From Shewanella mangrovisoli (lineage in GTDB: Bacteria > Pseudomonadota > Gammaproteobacteria > Enterobacterales > Shewanellaceae): 64,000 nt of DNA. Positions 53,887-63,551 of this stretch are shown here, piece by piece. Each line of letters begins with the position of its first letter. The stretch's first letter is position 1. The DNA lies in assembly GCF_019457635.1 (NCBI RefSeq), contig NZ_CP080412.1:2666001-2730000 (forward strand), in the 5' to 3' direction. The translations under genes and the position numbers were made by a program. The notes beneath the pieces are model-generated. The model was not told the DNA's origin. It did not search any database and saw nothing but the letters and a program-made list of their open reading frames with translations.

Positions 53887-54756
53887 CTACTTATCTCCTT
53901 TCCCTTGGGGCGCTTCGAGCTTATCCAGCTCACAACCGCAACGATTACAATAGGTAGCATCGAGATCGTGCCCCATCTTATGGCATTGGTTGCAGGAGCG
54001 CAGATCCCTGTGCCGGCCAACTTCTTGGGAGATTTCCGCGGTTAAAATTCCCGTTGGGATCGCAATAATCGAATAACCCAGCAGCATAGTAAAAGCCGCA
54101 ATCGCTTGACCTAATTCGGTTTTTGGCGTGATATCGCCGTAACCCACAGTCGTGATTGTCACAATTGTCCAGTAAACGGATTTGGGGATAGAGCTAAAAC
54201 CATTCTCAGGGCCTTCGACCACATACATCACGGCGCTTAACACCATGATGATTAAACTCACCGAGAAGAAAAACAAAAACACCTTGCGGCTCGACTGCAG
54301 CATGGCCTTGAGCAGCAGATTACCTTCGCTTAAATAGCGCAGTAGTTTCAGTACCCTAAAGATCCTAAAGAGGCGCAGCACCCTGATCACTAAGGTGAAA
54401 TTCGCCCCTGGAATAAACAGCGCCAGATAACTCGGCAATACCGACAATAAATCCACTAAACCGTAAAAGCTGCGGGCATACAACACAGGATGGGTCGCAC
54501 AATACAGCCTTAAGCCGTATTCGATGGTAAAAATCAGCGTAAACACCCACTCTAAAACGCGAATGATGTGCCCATAATCTTGGTGAACCGCTTCGACCGT
54601 ATCGAGGAACACCAACGCCACACTGAGCACAATACAGACCATTAAGCCGATATCGAAGTAGCGTCCTGCGGGCGTATCAGTGCCAAAAATAATGGTGCGT
54701 AGCTGATGTTTTAATGGGCTTTCGGTGTCTGGTTTTTCAGGCGACAGATCTGACAT
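53887..54756 (-). CDS. Voltage-gated-type K+ channel with C-terminal zinc ribbon
   Basis: 289 residues. Six-helix ion-transport domain with a voltage-sensor-like S4 (VIRVLRLFRIFRVLKLLRYL), pore and filter TTVGYGD in TTVGYGDITPKTELGQ. The C-terminal cytosolic end has CNQC and CNRCGC, an apparent zinc ribbon, preceded by a helix. Start at ATG 54756 (MSDLSPEKPD). The extra domain might sense zinc or redox state. Single gene. Confidence 0.87.
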   Translation of the reverse strand: MSDLSPEKPDTESPLKHQLRTIIFGTDTPAGRYFDIGLMVCIVLSVALVFLDTVEAVHQDYGHIIRVLEWVFTLIFTIEYGLRLYCATHPVLYARSFYGLVDLLSVLPSYLALFIPGANFTLVIRVLRLFRIFRVLKLLRYLSEGNLLLKAMLQSSRKVFLFFFSVSLIIMVLSAVMYVVEGPENGFSSIPKSVYWTIVTITTVGYGDITPKTELGQAIAAFTMLLGYSIIAIPTGILTAEISQEVGRHRDLRSCNQCHKMGHDLDATYCNRCGCELDKLEAPQGKGDK

Positions 54757-54913
54757 AGGGGAAAACTTCCTTGCGATAAAAAGCGTTATCTTTTCCAAAT
54801 CCCCAAAGTCTGCCATGCAATTGCCACTAGCTCAAAATTATCTACTCACATAGAGATAAAATTGCGGTATGATGCGCGAAAAACCTATATCTGCGTCATT
54901 TTTAGAGGAAGAC

Positions 54914-55429
54914 ATGCGCGTACCCCTACTCACTAAAACAATTACTGTGGCCATGACTCTCGCCGCACTGATTTCACCCCAAGTGCTCGCCTCATCGGGT
55001 ATAGGTAAAGTCGATTTAGTGGTGATCACTAAGTCTGAGTCCAATATGGCGCTATTAAGGGACGGCAAAATCCTCAAGCAATACCGTATTGCCATGGGTG
55101 ACTTGCCGACGGGTCACAAGTTGACTGAAGGCGACCAACGTACACCGCAGGGCCGATATATTCTGGACTACAAAAAATCCGATAGCGCTTATTACAAGTC
55201 GATCCACATTTCTTATCCCAATGAAGAAGATAAATTAAGAGCCAAGGCGCTGGGGATCCGCCCGGGCGGCATGATCATGATCCACGGCCAGAACCCACGT
55301 TCACCTCTCTCTCCTGAGCAGGCGCAGCAATACAACTGGACCGACGGTTGTATCGCCATTACCAATGCCGAGATGGATGAAGTGTGGAAAGCCGTTGATG
55401 AAGGCACGCCCATCGAGATTTGGCCCTAA
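54914..55429 (+). CDS. Exported L,D-transpeptidase-family protein (YafK-like)
   Basis: 171 residues. Signal peptide (VPLLTKTITVAMTLAALISP, cleavage after LAS or so). Catalytic motif: HG in MIMIHGQNPRSP and the Cys in TDGCIAITNAEMDEVW. L,D-transpeptidases cross-link peptidoglycan through meso-DAP or link lipoproteins; small YafK-like members are known to remove lipoprotein from peptidoglycan. ATG at 54914 follows AGAGGAAG. Terminator at 55460. Confidence 0.87.
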   Translation: MRVPLLTKTITVAMTLAALISPQVLASSGIGKVDLVVITKSESNMALLRDGKILKQYRIAMGDLPTGHKLTEGDQRTPQGRYILDYKKSDSAYYKSIHISYPNEEDKLRAKALGIRPGGMIMIHGQNPRSPLSPEQAQQYNWTDGCIAITNAEMDEVWKAVDEGTPIEIWP

Positions 55430-55459
55430 GCGCTAACTTTGATCAGCCCTATGCGACTC

Positions 55460-55485
55460 AACGCCCAGTCAAATGGGCGTTTTTA
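55460..55485 (+). terminator. Terminator after the L,D-transpeptidase gene
   Basis: AACGCCCA (55460-55467) pairs with TGGGCGTT (55474-55481), then TTTATTT. It is 25 bases before yecM, so that gene has its own promoter or reads through. Confidence 0.75.
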
Positions 55486-55510
55486 TTTGTACCCGCTTTA
55501 AGGATGTTTT

Positions 55511-56119
55511 ATGTCAACAATCACTACAGAGGCTGAAGTATTCAGCTACGCCGCACTAGAACAGACATGGCCTCATTTTGAGGCGAAGATCCTCACGTTT
55601 CTCGACCAATTAGGCTTAGCTGATAAAGCGCTGCATTGCGATCATGTCGCCTTGAGAGTGAACAGCATAGCTGCTGCCGATGCGCTCAAGCAGGCCTTTA
55701 GCACACGCGGGCGGATCATCTCGGATAATCAAATCAATGGCCGCACTATCCTTATCATCGAACTGGATAAGCCCTTAACATTAGGTAGCTTTAACATCGA
55801 CTGTGTCGAATTACCCTATCCCGGTGATACCCTCTATCCCCAAGAAGGCTGGGAACATATCGAACTGGTTTTGCCTTCAAATGCCCATGACTGTGATGGC
55901 CTAAGCCAAGAACTGGCTCAGTTGAGCCCATCACTTGTGCCCTTACTCCAAGGGCAAGCGGCATCCTTAACCGAAGCGCCGATAAAAGTGAAATTCAGCT
56001 CGCCCAAGGGCGATAAAGAGCGCTTAGCCAACCCCACCATCGCCTTTAAACAAGCCGATGTCTGTATCAAAATTCATCCGCACAGCATAAAAGCGGTTAT
56101 CGCCAGTGAACAGGCGTAG
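55511..56119 (+). CDS. yecM: YecM family VOC-fold protein
   Basis: 202 residues. Vicinal-oxygen-chelate fold: HCDHVALRVN, NGRTILIIELDKP, ELPYPGDTLYPQEGWEHIE and KFSSPKGDKERLANPTIAF, all typical of YecM. Metal ligands H and E are plausible (HVALR, GWEHIELVL). Function is unknown. AAGGATG precedes the ATG. Single gene. Confidence 0.88.
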   Translation: MSTITTEAEVFSYAALEQTWPHFEAKILTFLDQLGLADKALHCDHVALRVNSIAAADALKQAFSTRGRIISDNQINGRTILIIELDKPLTLGSFNIDCVELPYPGDTLYPQEGWEHIELVLPSNAHDCDGLSQELAQLSPSLVPLLQGQAASLTEAPIKVKFSSPKGDKERLANPTIAFKQADVCIKIHPHSIKAVIASEQA

Positions 56120-56355
56120 AGGAAACTGCAATCCATTTGCCCCCCTTCTCGAGAAGAGTGTGAGCCCCATACCAATTACTGACAATTGCTTGTATAAAAC
56201 AGGCAGTTTGAGAAAAAGTCAGCAACAATAAAGGTAGAAATAGTCTAGTCTGTGACTATTAACGCTTTGATTCGCCATTAGGTTTTATCGATTTTTGTGT
56301 TATCGACCACGGGAATGCCAGCAAGCTTCCCGTGATATCCATAAGGACGCAGCGC

Positions 56356-56616
56356 ATGAAACCCCACAAGCATGAAGCACAGCTACTCAAACTCGCCTTG
56401 GATATTGGGATCGGCTACGCCAAAAAACGTGGTTTTGACGACTTTGATAAGGGTGTGTCGCCCAAGGATAAAGTGGAATGTATTTATCGGCTTTTAGTAA
56501 CCGATAATTTGATCCAACCCTTAGCCAAAGATAAGGAAGATGGCCCGAATATGAAGCACAAGCTGGTACTGTGGATCATCCGCCATCTGCCGACCGATCA
56601 CCCGTTATTGCAATAA
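56356..56616 (+). CDS. Small DUF5062-like protein
   Basis: 86 residues, soluble, basic, helical. Conserved-looking segments LDIGIGYAKKRGFDDF, VECIYRLLVTDNLIQPLAKD and MKHKLVLWIIRHLP; recalls DUF5062, a short gammaproteobacterial protein of unknown function. ATG at 56356 behind AAGGA. Single gene. Confidence 0.72.
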   Translation: MKPHKHEAQLLKLALDIGIGYAKKRGFDDFDKGVSPKDKVECIYRLLVTDNLIQPLAKDKEDGPNMKHKLVLWIIRHLPTDHPLLQ

Positions 56617-56630
56617 GCGCTCAAGCATAA

Positions 56631-56660
56631 AACAGGGCGCCAATGATTAGGCGCCCTGTT
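56631..56660 (-). terminator. Terminator for the M23 gene (minus strand)
   Basis: AACAGGGCGCC (56631-56641) pairs with GGCGCCCTGTT (56650-56660). On the minus strand TTTTATG follows the stem, so it ends the M23 peptidase unit. Confidence 0.8.
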
Positions 56661-56697
56661 AGGAAATAAGAGATAGGCTAAGAGATAGTCGCAAGAT

Positions 56698-57618
56698 TTA
56701 CTTCGCGACTTTTTGCGCTTTCTGTGCTTTTTCCGCCGCCAGCACGGTCGCCATAGAGGGCACTATGGTTGTCGGATCGAGGCGCATTTGATACCAGTTC
56801 AATCGCCAATCTAAATGTGGGCCATTCGCTCGGCCTGTCGCGCCGACTTCCGCCACGGCTTGCCCTTGCTTAACGGTTTCACCCTCATTCACATAGAGTT
56901 TGCTTAAGTGCAAAAAGCTTGAACTCACGCCATAACCATGGTCGATGATCATAGTGCCGCCCGAATAAAACATATCGGGAACCGACAGGCTAATCACGCC
57001 ATCGGCGGGCGCCACTACTACAGTGCCGGTTTTCGCAGCGACATCCACACCAAAATGTGGGTTGCCAGGCACATCGTTATAAATACGCTGACTACCATAG
57101 ACGCCCGAGATCCTGCCGGTTAATGGCCAAATAAACGACTGTAAAAATGCTGTTTGCTCGCTAAAAGTGCCACGGGCCGCTTTCACCTGCGCCGTATCTT
57201 TGGCCGCTCGCTCCTGGGCCACGGGATCGGGTTTCATGATCTTATTACTGATGCCCTTAACGCTCTGAATATTGTATTCACGCTTAGTGACACTAAGCGG
57301 TTTGACTTCGGTTAAGCCATCAGGATAGACCAAGCGTAGTTCTTGACTCAGCTGCGCATCCCTATCAAAACCAAAGGCAAAATGGCCGTCTGGCGTCACT
57401 TTTAATGCCTCACCATTAAGACTTATCTGCGTGCCCGCCGGCGCTTTACCACGAATTAACGCGCCCTGCTCAAATTGCCCTTCAAAGCTGACCTGCGCCT
57501 GAGTCGATAAGCTAAACAGGGTTAAGAGCGACAAAACTACCGCCTTACAGTTGCGCGATGATGTATTCGGCAAGGTGTTTAACAACTTAGGTCGGGCATT
57601 AGGTAAAGCGTTTAGCAT
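56698..57618 (-). CDS. M23 family metallopeptidase with H-x-D motif
   Basis: 306 residues. Signal peptide (CKAVVLSLLTLFSLSTQAQ). LytM/M23 fold: HFGVDVAAKTG (first H and D zinc ligands), FLHLSKLY, then GPHLDWRLNWY where the usual zinc-binding HxH reads H-x-D. Long beta-rich N-terminal part, FEGQFEQGALIRGKAPAGTQ, may be an Ig-like domain. Such H-x-D variants occur in a proteobacterial subfamily; activity is uncertain. A QueD-like gene lies upstream. Confidence 0.85.
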   Translation of the reverse strand: MLNALPNARPKLLNTLPNTSSRNCKAVVLSLLTLFSLSTQAQVSFEGQFEQGALIRGKAPAGTQISLNGEALKVTPDGHFAFGFDRDAQLSQELRLVYPDGLTEVKPLSVTKREYNIQSVKGISNKIMKPDPVAQERAAKDTAQVKAARGTFSEQTAFLQSFIWPLTGRISGVYGSQRIYNDVPGNPHFGVDVAAKTGTVVVAPADGVISLSVPDMFYSGGTMIIDHGYGVSSSFLHLSKLYVNEGETVKQGQAVAEVGATGRANGPHLDWRLNWYQMRLDPTTIVPSMATVLAAEKAQKAQKVAK

Positions 57619-57642
57619 CTTCTCAAAAATCCTTATTCAAAC

Positions 57643-57670
57643 AATAACGCCCTAAAGATTAGGGCGTTAT
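57643..57670. terminator. Hairpin between QueD-like and M23 genes
   Basis: ATAACGCCCTAA (57644-57655) pairs with TTAGGGCGTTAT (57659-57670) around AGA. No long T-run on the minus strand, so it may only attenuate transcription between the two genes. Confidence 0.55.
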
Positions 57671-57685
57671 AAAAAATCGACTGGG

Positions 57686-58561
57686 TTAATTGCCTTTGCT
57701 TACGATGGCGCCTTTCCCCACGCCTTCGTAGGCAATCACTGTAAATTGGCTTGAAGGCACTTTTGCCACTAAGGTGGTCGCCATATAGTCGGCCAGCAAT
57801 TCAACCGTAGTATCGTGCGGGATCAAATCACAACATTCCTTGGGCATGGCCAGTTGGAAATCCCCCTGCGGCGCTTGATAGTGAAAGCCATAATGGCTGT
57901 CATCACTGATCCGCGTTTGTGGCGATAGGTTTAAGGTCTTCACTGACACTAAATCCTCCTCGCTACCGAGGTAGATATCGTGCCAACGCTTGGCCCAATA
58001 TTCATCCCATTTCGGTGCCGGAATGCCGTTCTCAAACACTTGAACCGGGCTGCGATGACCATGGGCAATCCGCTGGCAATTGCCATCGTGTTTACGTAAA
58101 CCATGGCTGTAATGATAGTAAGGCGAGTTCAGGATCTCATGTCTTAAGGTGAGGCTAATACCTTCGACATTATCGGGCAGAGTTTCCCGCAGTGCTTTTT
58201 GCAAAAAGGCATTAACGCTTGGAATATCAATCTGTTCCGATGGAACGAGTGCAAAGGCTTGGGAAGGACAAGCTAAGTGGATCTCACCGAGTGCGCTATC
58301 GAAATCCATCCATACCCGATCGCCTTGCTGCTGCCAACGCACGCCACTGTACGCAGTCGGCACCAATAAACGATGGTCAGCCACCGCATCAATTGTCTGT
58401 TTAATGGTTCGTTTCACTTTAGCGAAATCGAGCACCATATTTTGCTCGTCTAGACAGCCTTCTAATACCACATCGACAATCCAGCTTTCCCCCACCATGC
58501 CACGCTTTGGGCAAAGATAGGAAAAATCGATCACGGTTAAATCTTTAACAAACAGTTGCAT
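57686..58561 (-). CDS. Two-domain 6-carboxytetrahydropterin synthase-like (QueD/PTPS) protein
   Basis: 291 residues, twice the size of QueD. Domain 1 (about 1-130) has MVLDFAKVK and ADHRLLVP, equal to QueD segments MVMDF and LDHRYLN, but lacks the HGH zinc motif. Domain 2 (about 140-290) has HYSHGLRKHDGNCQ (Cys) and RIAHGHRSPV (HGH). The active-site parts are thus divided between two halves in one chain. Normal QueD makes carboxytetrahydropterin in queuosine synthesis. Whether this protein does so is unknown. Confidence 0.75.
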   Translation of the reverse strand: MQLFVKDLTVIDFSYLCPKRGMVGESWIVDVVLEGCLDEQNMVLDFAKVKRTIKQTIDAVADHRLLVPTAYSGVRWQQQGDRVWMDFDSALGEIHLACPSQAFALVPSEQIDIPSVNAFLQKALRETLPDNVEGISLTLRHEILNSPYYHYSHGLRKHDGNCQRIAHGHRSPVQVFENGIPAPKWDEYWAKRWHDIYLGSEEDLVSVKTLNLSPQTRISDDSHYGFHYQAPQGDFQLAMPKECCDLIPHDTTVELLADYMATTLVAKVPSSQFTVIAYEGVGKGAIVSKGN

Positions 58562-59140
58562 TGACTCTCCTCGGCAGAAAAACAGTCCGCCTAAATAGGG
58601 ATTGCGCCACTTAGCGATGGCCGAGCACGCTCACTTGGCCATAACCAAGCTTACCCAAACAGTAAATAAGGATTCTAATCAATTCTGCCTCGCCCCGCGA
58701 CAAATGAATCCGCTGTTAGGCGCTTTTTATCTGTATGACACAACAAATGCACAAGCTGCGCGCATGAGTTAACCAATTCAATGGCTAATTGAATGGCTGA
58801 GTAAGCAAAAAGCAAAATGCTCTTACGCCACTCGCCCATCCCTTGCGCGCGGAAACATCTCGATAAGCCCGCCAAGGGTTACATCTGATCAATAGCGATG
58901 AATAGACGAGGGTAAATATTGGCTGGTTAATAGATACTCGCGATTAGCAGGTGAATTGCTAAACGAAACGCCACCCACCCTATCGAGATAATCAAACAAA
59001 AACAGCGAATTAGCTCACAAAAATCTAATCCACAACTGCGATAGACCCAATCGAAACAAGGCGTTATCTCTAAGGCGATTAAGCCGTTAGTATCGCCCTA
59101 TAAACCACACACAAAACAAGGTTAATAAGGGAGAGACCAG
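58562..59140. other. Intergenic region upstream of ccpA
   Basis: About 580 bases. TTACATCTGATCAA (58879-58892) shares one half-site and the 4-base spacing of the FNR motif. ATTCAAT-N5-ATTGAAT (58776-58794) is a 7-bp dyad. No convincing ORF (the frame at 58675-58875 has no ribosome-binding site). GGGAGAGA precedes ccpA. Confidence 0.45.
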
Positions 59141-60142
59141 ATGATAAAACTCACCGCTATTGCGATCAGTATTATGGCCATGTTAGGCGGACACTACGCC
59201 GTTGCTGCCGAACCGATTGAAGTGATTACGCCTGCTAAAATCACTGAGCCAGAAAAAGTCGAGCTGGGTAAGATGCTGTTTTTCGAACCTAGACTGTCGA
59301 AATCAGGCTTTATCTCCTGTAATTCTTGCCACAATCTTTCCACCGGTGGCGTGGATGCCCTGCCCACATCGATTGGCCACCATTGGCAAGAGGGTCCAAT
59401 TAACTCCCCAACCGTGCTGAACGCCGACTTTATGCTGGCGCAATTCTGGGATGGTCGCGCCAGCGACTTAAAAGAACAAGCCGCAGGTCCGATTGCCAAT
59501 CCGAAGGAAATGGGCTTTACCCATGAACTCGCCACCGAAACCATTGCCTCGATGCCCGCATACCGCGCTCGCTTCACTAAGGTCTACGGTGATGAAAAAG
59601 TCGATATCGATCGTTTAACCGATGCCATTGCCGCCTTCGAAAAAACCTTAGTCACGCCGAATAGCCCCTTCGATCAATATTTATTGGGTAAACAGGATGC
59701 GATTAGCAGCGAAGCCAAAGCCGGTTACCAACTGTTTAAGGACAAAGGCTGCGTCAGCTGCCACAACGGCCCAGCGGTCGGTGGCACTATGTTTATGAAG
59801 ATGGGCCTCATCAAACCGTTCCACACCAATAATCCTGCCGAAGGGCGTAAAGGCGTGACGGGCAAAGAAGCCGATAAATATGTGTTTAAAGTACCGACAC
59901 TGCGCAATATCGAGCTCACCTATCCCTACTTCCACGATGGCAGCGTATGGACGCTCGAAGAAGCGGTTAATACCATGGCAGATATTCAGTTAGGGCAAAA
60001 GCTTACCGACAAAGAAACTAAGGAAATGGTGTCGTTTTTAAATTCACTCACAGGTGAACAGCCGCAGATCACTCTGCCAATTCTGCCGCCATCGAATAAA
60101 GCAACACCGCGCCCTGTGCCATTTGCGGCAGCGACCAAGTAA
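59141..60142 (+). CDS. ccpA: Di-haem cytochrome c peroxidase
   Basis: 333 residues. Signal peptide (MIKLTAIAISIMAMLGGHYAVA cut for length: cleavage near AVAA). Two c-type haem motifs: CNSCH and CVSCH. Conserved parts LSKSGFISCNSCHN, NSPTVLNADFM, LRNIELTYPYFHDGSVWTL. Reduces hydrogen peroxide in the periplasm with electrons from cytochromes; typical for Shewanella CcpA. Monocistronic with terminator. Confidence 0.93.
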   Translation: MIKLTAIAISIMAMLGGHYAVAAEPIEVITPAKITEPEKVELGKMLFFEPRLSKSGFISCNSCHNLSTGGVDALPTSIGHHWQEGPINSPTVLNADFMLAQFWDGRASDLKEQAAGPIANPKEMGFTHELATETIASMPAYRARFTKVYGDEKVDIDRLTDAIAAFEKTLVTPNSPFDQYLLGKQDAISSEAKAGYQLFKDKGCVSCHNGPAVGGTMFMKMGLIKPFHTNNPAEGRKGVTGKEADKYVFKVPTLRNIELTYPYFHDGSVWTLEEAVNTMADIQLGQKLTDKETKEMVSFLNSLTGEQPQITLPILPPSNKATPRPVPFAAATK

Positions 60143-60188
60143 TCCGAGCTAAACGGCACTTCAGATAAGTCGCTTTCGCGCAAAAGAG

Positions 60189-60218
60189 AAAGGCCGAGGA
60201 TTCATCCTCGGCCTTTTT
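60189..60218. terminator. Bidirectional terminator after ccpA
   Basis: AAAGGCCGAGGA (60189-60200) pairs with TCCTCGGCCTTT (60205-60216), loop TTCA, T-run after; convergent with yejK. Confidence 0.9.
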
Positions 60219-60280
60219 GTTTAATGCTGGCAGCTTAAAAAGCGGACGCTTAAAGCTTAAGTGACAATATCCCTAGCGGC

Positions 60281-61309
60281 TTATTCGCCCTTAAGACGTC
60301 TATCTAACTGGTCTTTTAGGTTAGCGGGCACGCCTTTAATCAAGAGCGTGTCGGAAATCGGATCGTAAATCACTCGCTGCCCTAAATGGCCACCATCGAA
60401 GCTAATGGTGACGCCGCCACCAGTACCCGAAAACTTCTTCAATTGTCTTAAGGTCGATTTATCGGCGGGAAATTCTTCATCCAACTCATAACTGCCGCCA
60501 CGGGCAAAGTCATAGAAAGACTCCATACCTTGGTCGGCGAGTTCATCGGCTAAATCTTTGATCTCAATGTCGGCACCTTCGTCGAAACGCTCTGAGCAAT
60601 ACTCAAACACTTTGTTACGGCATTGCTGACGTTCTTCTTTGGTCAGATCGCTGCTGGCAACAAAATCTTCCACCGCATTCATTAGGGTCTTGTTTTGCGC
60701 CTTGGTATTTACGCCTTCGACACAACCCATAAAGTCGAGGAAAAAGTCCGCCACCTTACGGCCAGCACGTCCACGGATGAAGGAGATGTACTTGCGGGAG
60801 TCCTTATCGGCTTGCCATTCGGTAAGATCGATACGCGCCGCTAATTGAATATTGCTTAAATCTAAGTGGTTGTTTTGCGAAAGTTCCATATCATCGAGTA
60901 CCGTCATCGATGATTTGGCACTCAACAGCGCCACAAACAAAAAGTCACTCGCCATACTGGTATAGCAGGACATCAACAGGAATCCACCTTGGCTAAAATC
61001 ATATTTTGCCAACTCTTCCTGCAACAACTTACTGGCTTGACCGGTAAATTCGACAAAGCCTAAATCCCCTGCACGGTATTCCTGTAACGCATTGGAAAAG
61101 GCCGGATTAGCCTCACCGTCATCACCATGGATACCAAAATAGCCAAATCCTTTGCCGGATTTGCTGGTATAAGTCTGATGCAATTCTTCCAGCATCATCT
61201 CGACAGCCTGACTGTTCAGCAGAGGTTGAGGACGTAAACGGCAGCGTAATTGCCCCTGACTGTCCTGGGAAATCTCGTGAATAATTGCTTGTTCGATGTT
61301 AATACTCAT
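60281..61309 (-). CDS. yejK: Nucleoid-associated protein YejK (NdpA)
   Basis: 342 residues. Family segments [56 protein letters not shown] and the C-terminal [18 protein letters not shown]. Nucleoid-associated, reported to bind topoisomerases in E. coli. Divergent from yejL and yejM, as in E. coli. Confidence 0.93.
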   Translation of the reverse strand: MSINIEQAIIHEISQDSQGQLRCRLRPQPLLNSQAVEMMLEELHQTYTSKSGKGFGYFGIHGDDGEANPAFSNALQEYRAGDLGFVEFTGQASKLLQEELAKYDFSQGGFLLMSCYTSMASDFLFVALLSAKSSMTVLDDMELSQNNHLDLSNIQLAARIDLTEWQADKDSRKYISFIRGRAGRKVADFFLDFMGCVEGVNTKAQNKTLMNAVEDFVASSDLTKEERQQCRNKVFEYCSERFDEGADIEIKDLADELADQGMESFYDFARGGSYELDEEFPADKSTLRQLKKFSGTGGGVTISFDGGHLGQRVIYDPISDTLLIKGVPANLKDQLDRRLKGE

Positions 61310-61386
61310 AAGCCCTGATAGTGATGCTGGAATAAATCCGCTATTATATGCCGCTAATCCATTCCAAAGTGAAACATTTTTTGATT

Positions 61387-61605
61387 ATGGCAATCCAATC
61401 GAAATACTCAAACGCACAAGTTGAATCATTAATCGCCGAGATTTTAGCGGTACTCGAAAAGCACAAAGCCCCTACTGACTTAAGCCTGATGGCGCTGGGT
61501 AACTGTGTCACTCACCTGCTCGAGCGCAAAGTGCCAAGCGAATCTCGCCAAGCGGTCGCTGAACAATTTGCGAAAGCACTCGCACAATCGGTGAAATCCA
61601 ATTAA
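61387..61605 (+). CDS. yejL: YejL family (UPF0352) protein
   Basis: 72 residues. Core [20 protein letters not shown] and [13 protein letters not shown] and [12 protein letters not shown] match E. coli YejL. Function unknown. ATG at 61387 chosen by family alignment; the frame opens 13 codons earlier. Divergent from yejK and upstream of yejM (67 bases). Confidence 0.9.
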   Translation: MAIQSKYSNAQVESLIAEILAVLEKHKAPTDLSLMALGNCVTHLLERKVPSESRQAVAEQFAKALAQSVKSN

Positions 61606-61671
61606 GTTAGTCGAGTAACAATCGTTAAAACAACATAAGATACAACGTCTTTTAGGAATAAGCGGATCACT

Positions 61672-63462
61672 ATGGTCGAGCGAAAAAAGCAAATGAGCCG
61701 CGATCGCGTATCACGACTCATCAACTGGGGACATTGGTTTGCCTTCTTTAATGGCCTGTTGGCCATGATTGTCGGCACACGCTATCTGAGCAGTGTGGGT
61801 TATCCCGAAACTTGGTTTGGCTGGGGCTACCTCGCCGTCAGCACCATTGGCCAGTTCAGTTTTCTTGCTTTTATCGCCTACTTGATCTGCCTATTCCCGC
61901 TGACCTTAATCTTGCCTTATTCCAAGATTTTAAGGGGCTTAGCGGCAGTTATCGCCACCTTAAGCCTGTGTATCTTATTGTATGACACCATAGTGTATGC
62001 CGATTATGGCATGCACTTGAGCCCCTTCGCCTTCGACTTAGCCTGGGCCGATTTAAATGCCCTGCTCCACGGTACCTCTTATATTGTCACGCCAATCGCC
62101 ATTTTGGTGATTGAGCTAACGGCGGCCAACTTCCTGTGGAAACGGATTGAGAAAATCCAAAAGCTGAATCTTGGCAATAAGGTTATTACCCTAATTGGGG
62201 TGTGTTTTGTCAGCAGCCATTTGATCCACATTTGGGCCGACGCGGCCGATATCACCGAAATTACCCGTTTCGATGATACTTATCCACTGTCGTACCCTGC
62301 CACTGCGCGCTCCTTTATGGAAAGCCATGGGATTGATGGTTCTTCACAATCGGATGATGAAGCCAATCATGCGACCAGCACGCTCAGCTACCCCACACAG
62401 CCACTACAATGCCAGGCCGACAGCAAACCCAATGTGTTAATGCTGACCATCGACAGCTTACGTGCCGACATGGTGGACGCTAAGACCATGCCGTTTTTGC
62501 ATCAATACACTGAGCAGAATCAGAGCTTTACCCAGCATTACAGTGGCGGCAATCAATTTAGAACCGGCATGTTCTCCCTGCTCTATGGCTTGCAAGGCAG
62601 CTATGGCGATGCGCGCATCTTCAATAGCACTAGCCCCATCATGACCCAAAGCTTTAGACAGGCGGGTTATCAACTTGGCTTATTTATCCCCGAAACTAAT
62701 CTGAATTTACGCTCGGCGCAGGCCATGTTTAATGACTTTACCCCCGTCATCGCCAAAGAAACCAATGGCAGTGCCGATGCGGATTTACGCAGCGTAGGCC
62801 ACTTTAAGCAATGGCAAAGCGAGCAACAGAGCCCATGGTTCGCCCTCGTTAACCTGAAGGCGCCAGAGAATTTTGATACCCCAGTCGGCTTCCTCGGTAT
62901 CGAAACCGTCAAGGCCGATGCGAATTTGAAACCGGCCCAAAAGGTGCTGTTTAACCAATATCGCCAATCGTTGAATTTTATTGATAAACAAATCCAAGCG
63001 ATAGTGAGTGAGTTGCCGAGCGACACCTTAGTGGTGATCACTGGTGTCAACGGCAAGATATTTACCAGCAACAGCGATGAAGCCCAGCGCAATTTGTCAC
63101 CCGAGAGTGTCAGAGTGCCTATGGTCATTCATTGGCCGAATGTCGGTGCCAGTAAGGTTAAATATCGCACGAGTCACTATGGCGTAGTGCCTACCTTGAT
63201 GACCCATATCTTAGGTTGCACCAATAACACCACAGACTACAGCGCGGGCCGTAGCCTACTGCAACCGAGCCAAGAGACCTGGATTTACATCGGTGACAGT
63301 CGCATATTTGCCATTTACCAACAGTCGGAAATCACCGTCATCGACCGCCATGGTAAATACCGCATTTACGATGAAAACTTTGAGCATAGACTGCATAAGA
63401 AGATGAGTGCGCCCGAGCTTATCCAAGTGATGCGAGAAGGCCGTCGCCTCTACAATCACTAA
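61672..63462 (+). CDS. pbgA: Inner-membrane LPS regulator PbgA/LapC (YejM)
   Basis: 596 residues. Five N-terminal transmembrane helices (e.g. WFAFFNGLLAMIVG, LIAFIAYLICLFPLTLIL) then a periplasmic alkaline-phosphatase-superfamily domain (NVLMLTIDSLRADMV; the nucleophile is Ser of DSLRADM). PbgA controls LpxC stability via LapB and interacts with LPS. Order yejK, yejL, yejM is as in E. coli. Confidence 0.92.
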   Translation: MVERKKQMSRDRVSRLINWGHWFAFFNGLLAMIVGTRYLSSVGYPETWFGWGYLAVSTIGQFSFLAFIAYLICLFPLTLILPYSKILRGLAAVIATLSLCILLYDTIVYADYGMHLSPFAFDLAWADLNALLHGTSYIVTPIAILVIELTAANFLWKRIEKIQKLNLGNKVITLIGVCFVSSHLIHIWADAADITEITRFDDTYPLSYPATARSFMESHGIDGSSQSDDEANHATSTLSYPTQPLQCQADSKPNVLMLTIDSLRADMVDAKTMPFLHQYTEQNQSFTQHYSGGNQFRTGMFSLLYGLQGSYGDARIFNSTSPIMTQSFRQAGYQLGLFIPETNLNLRSAQAMFNDFTPVIAKETNGSADADLRSVGHFKQWQSEQQSPWFALVNLKAPENFDTPVGFLGIETVKADANLKPAQKVLFNQYRQSLNFIDKQIQAIVSELPSDTLVVITGVNGKIFTSNSDEAQRNLSPESVRVPMVIHWPNVGASKVKYRTSHYGVVPTLMTHILGCTNNTTDYSAGRSLLQPSQETWIYIGDSRIFAIYQQSEITVIDRHGKYRIYDENFEHRLHKKMSAPELIQVMREGRRLYNH

Positions 63463-63551
63463 GCAGAGAGTCAATAAGCTAGCCAATTGTTACAGGTCGT
63501 TTTTGCTCCCAGTAAAGCTTGGATTAAAACGAGAAAAAATAAACAATAAAC

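Noticed and set aside
58675..58875. 66-codon minus-strand frame upstream of ccpA
   Set aside because: No ribosome-binding site and no protein-like features.
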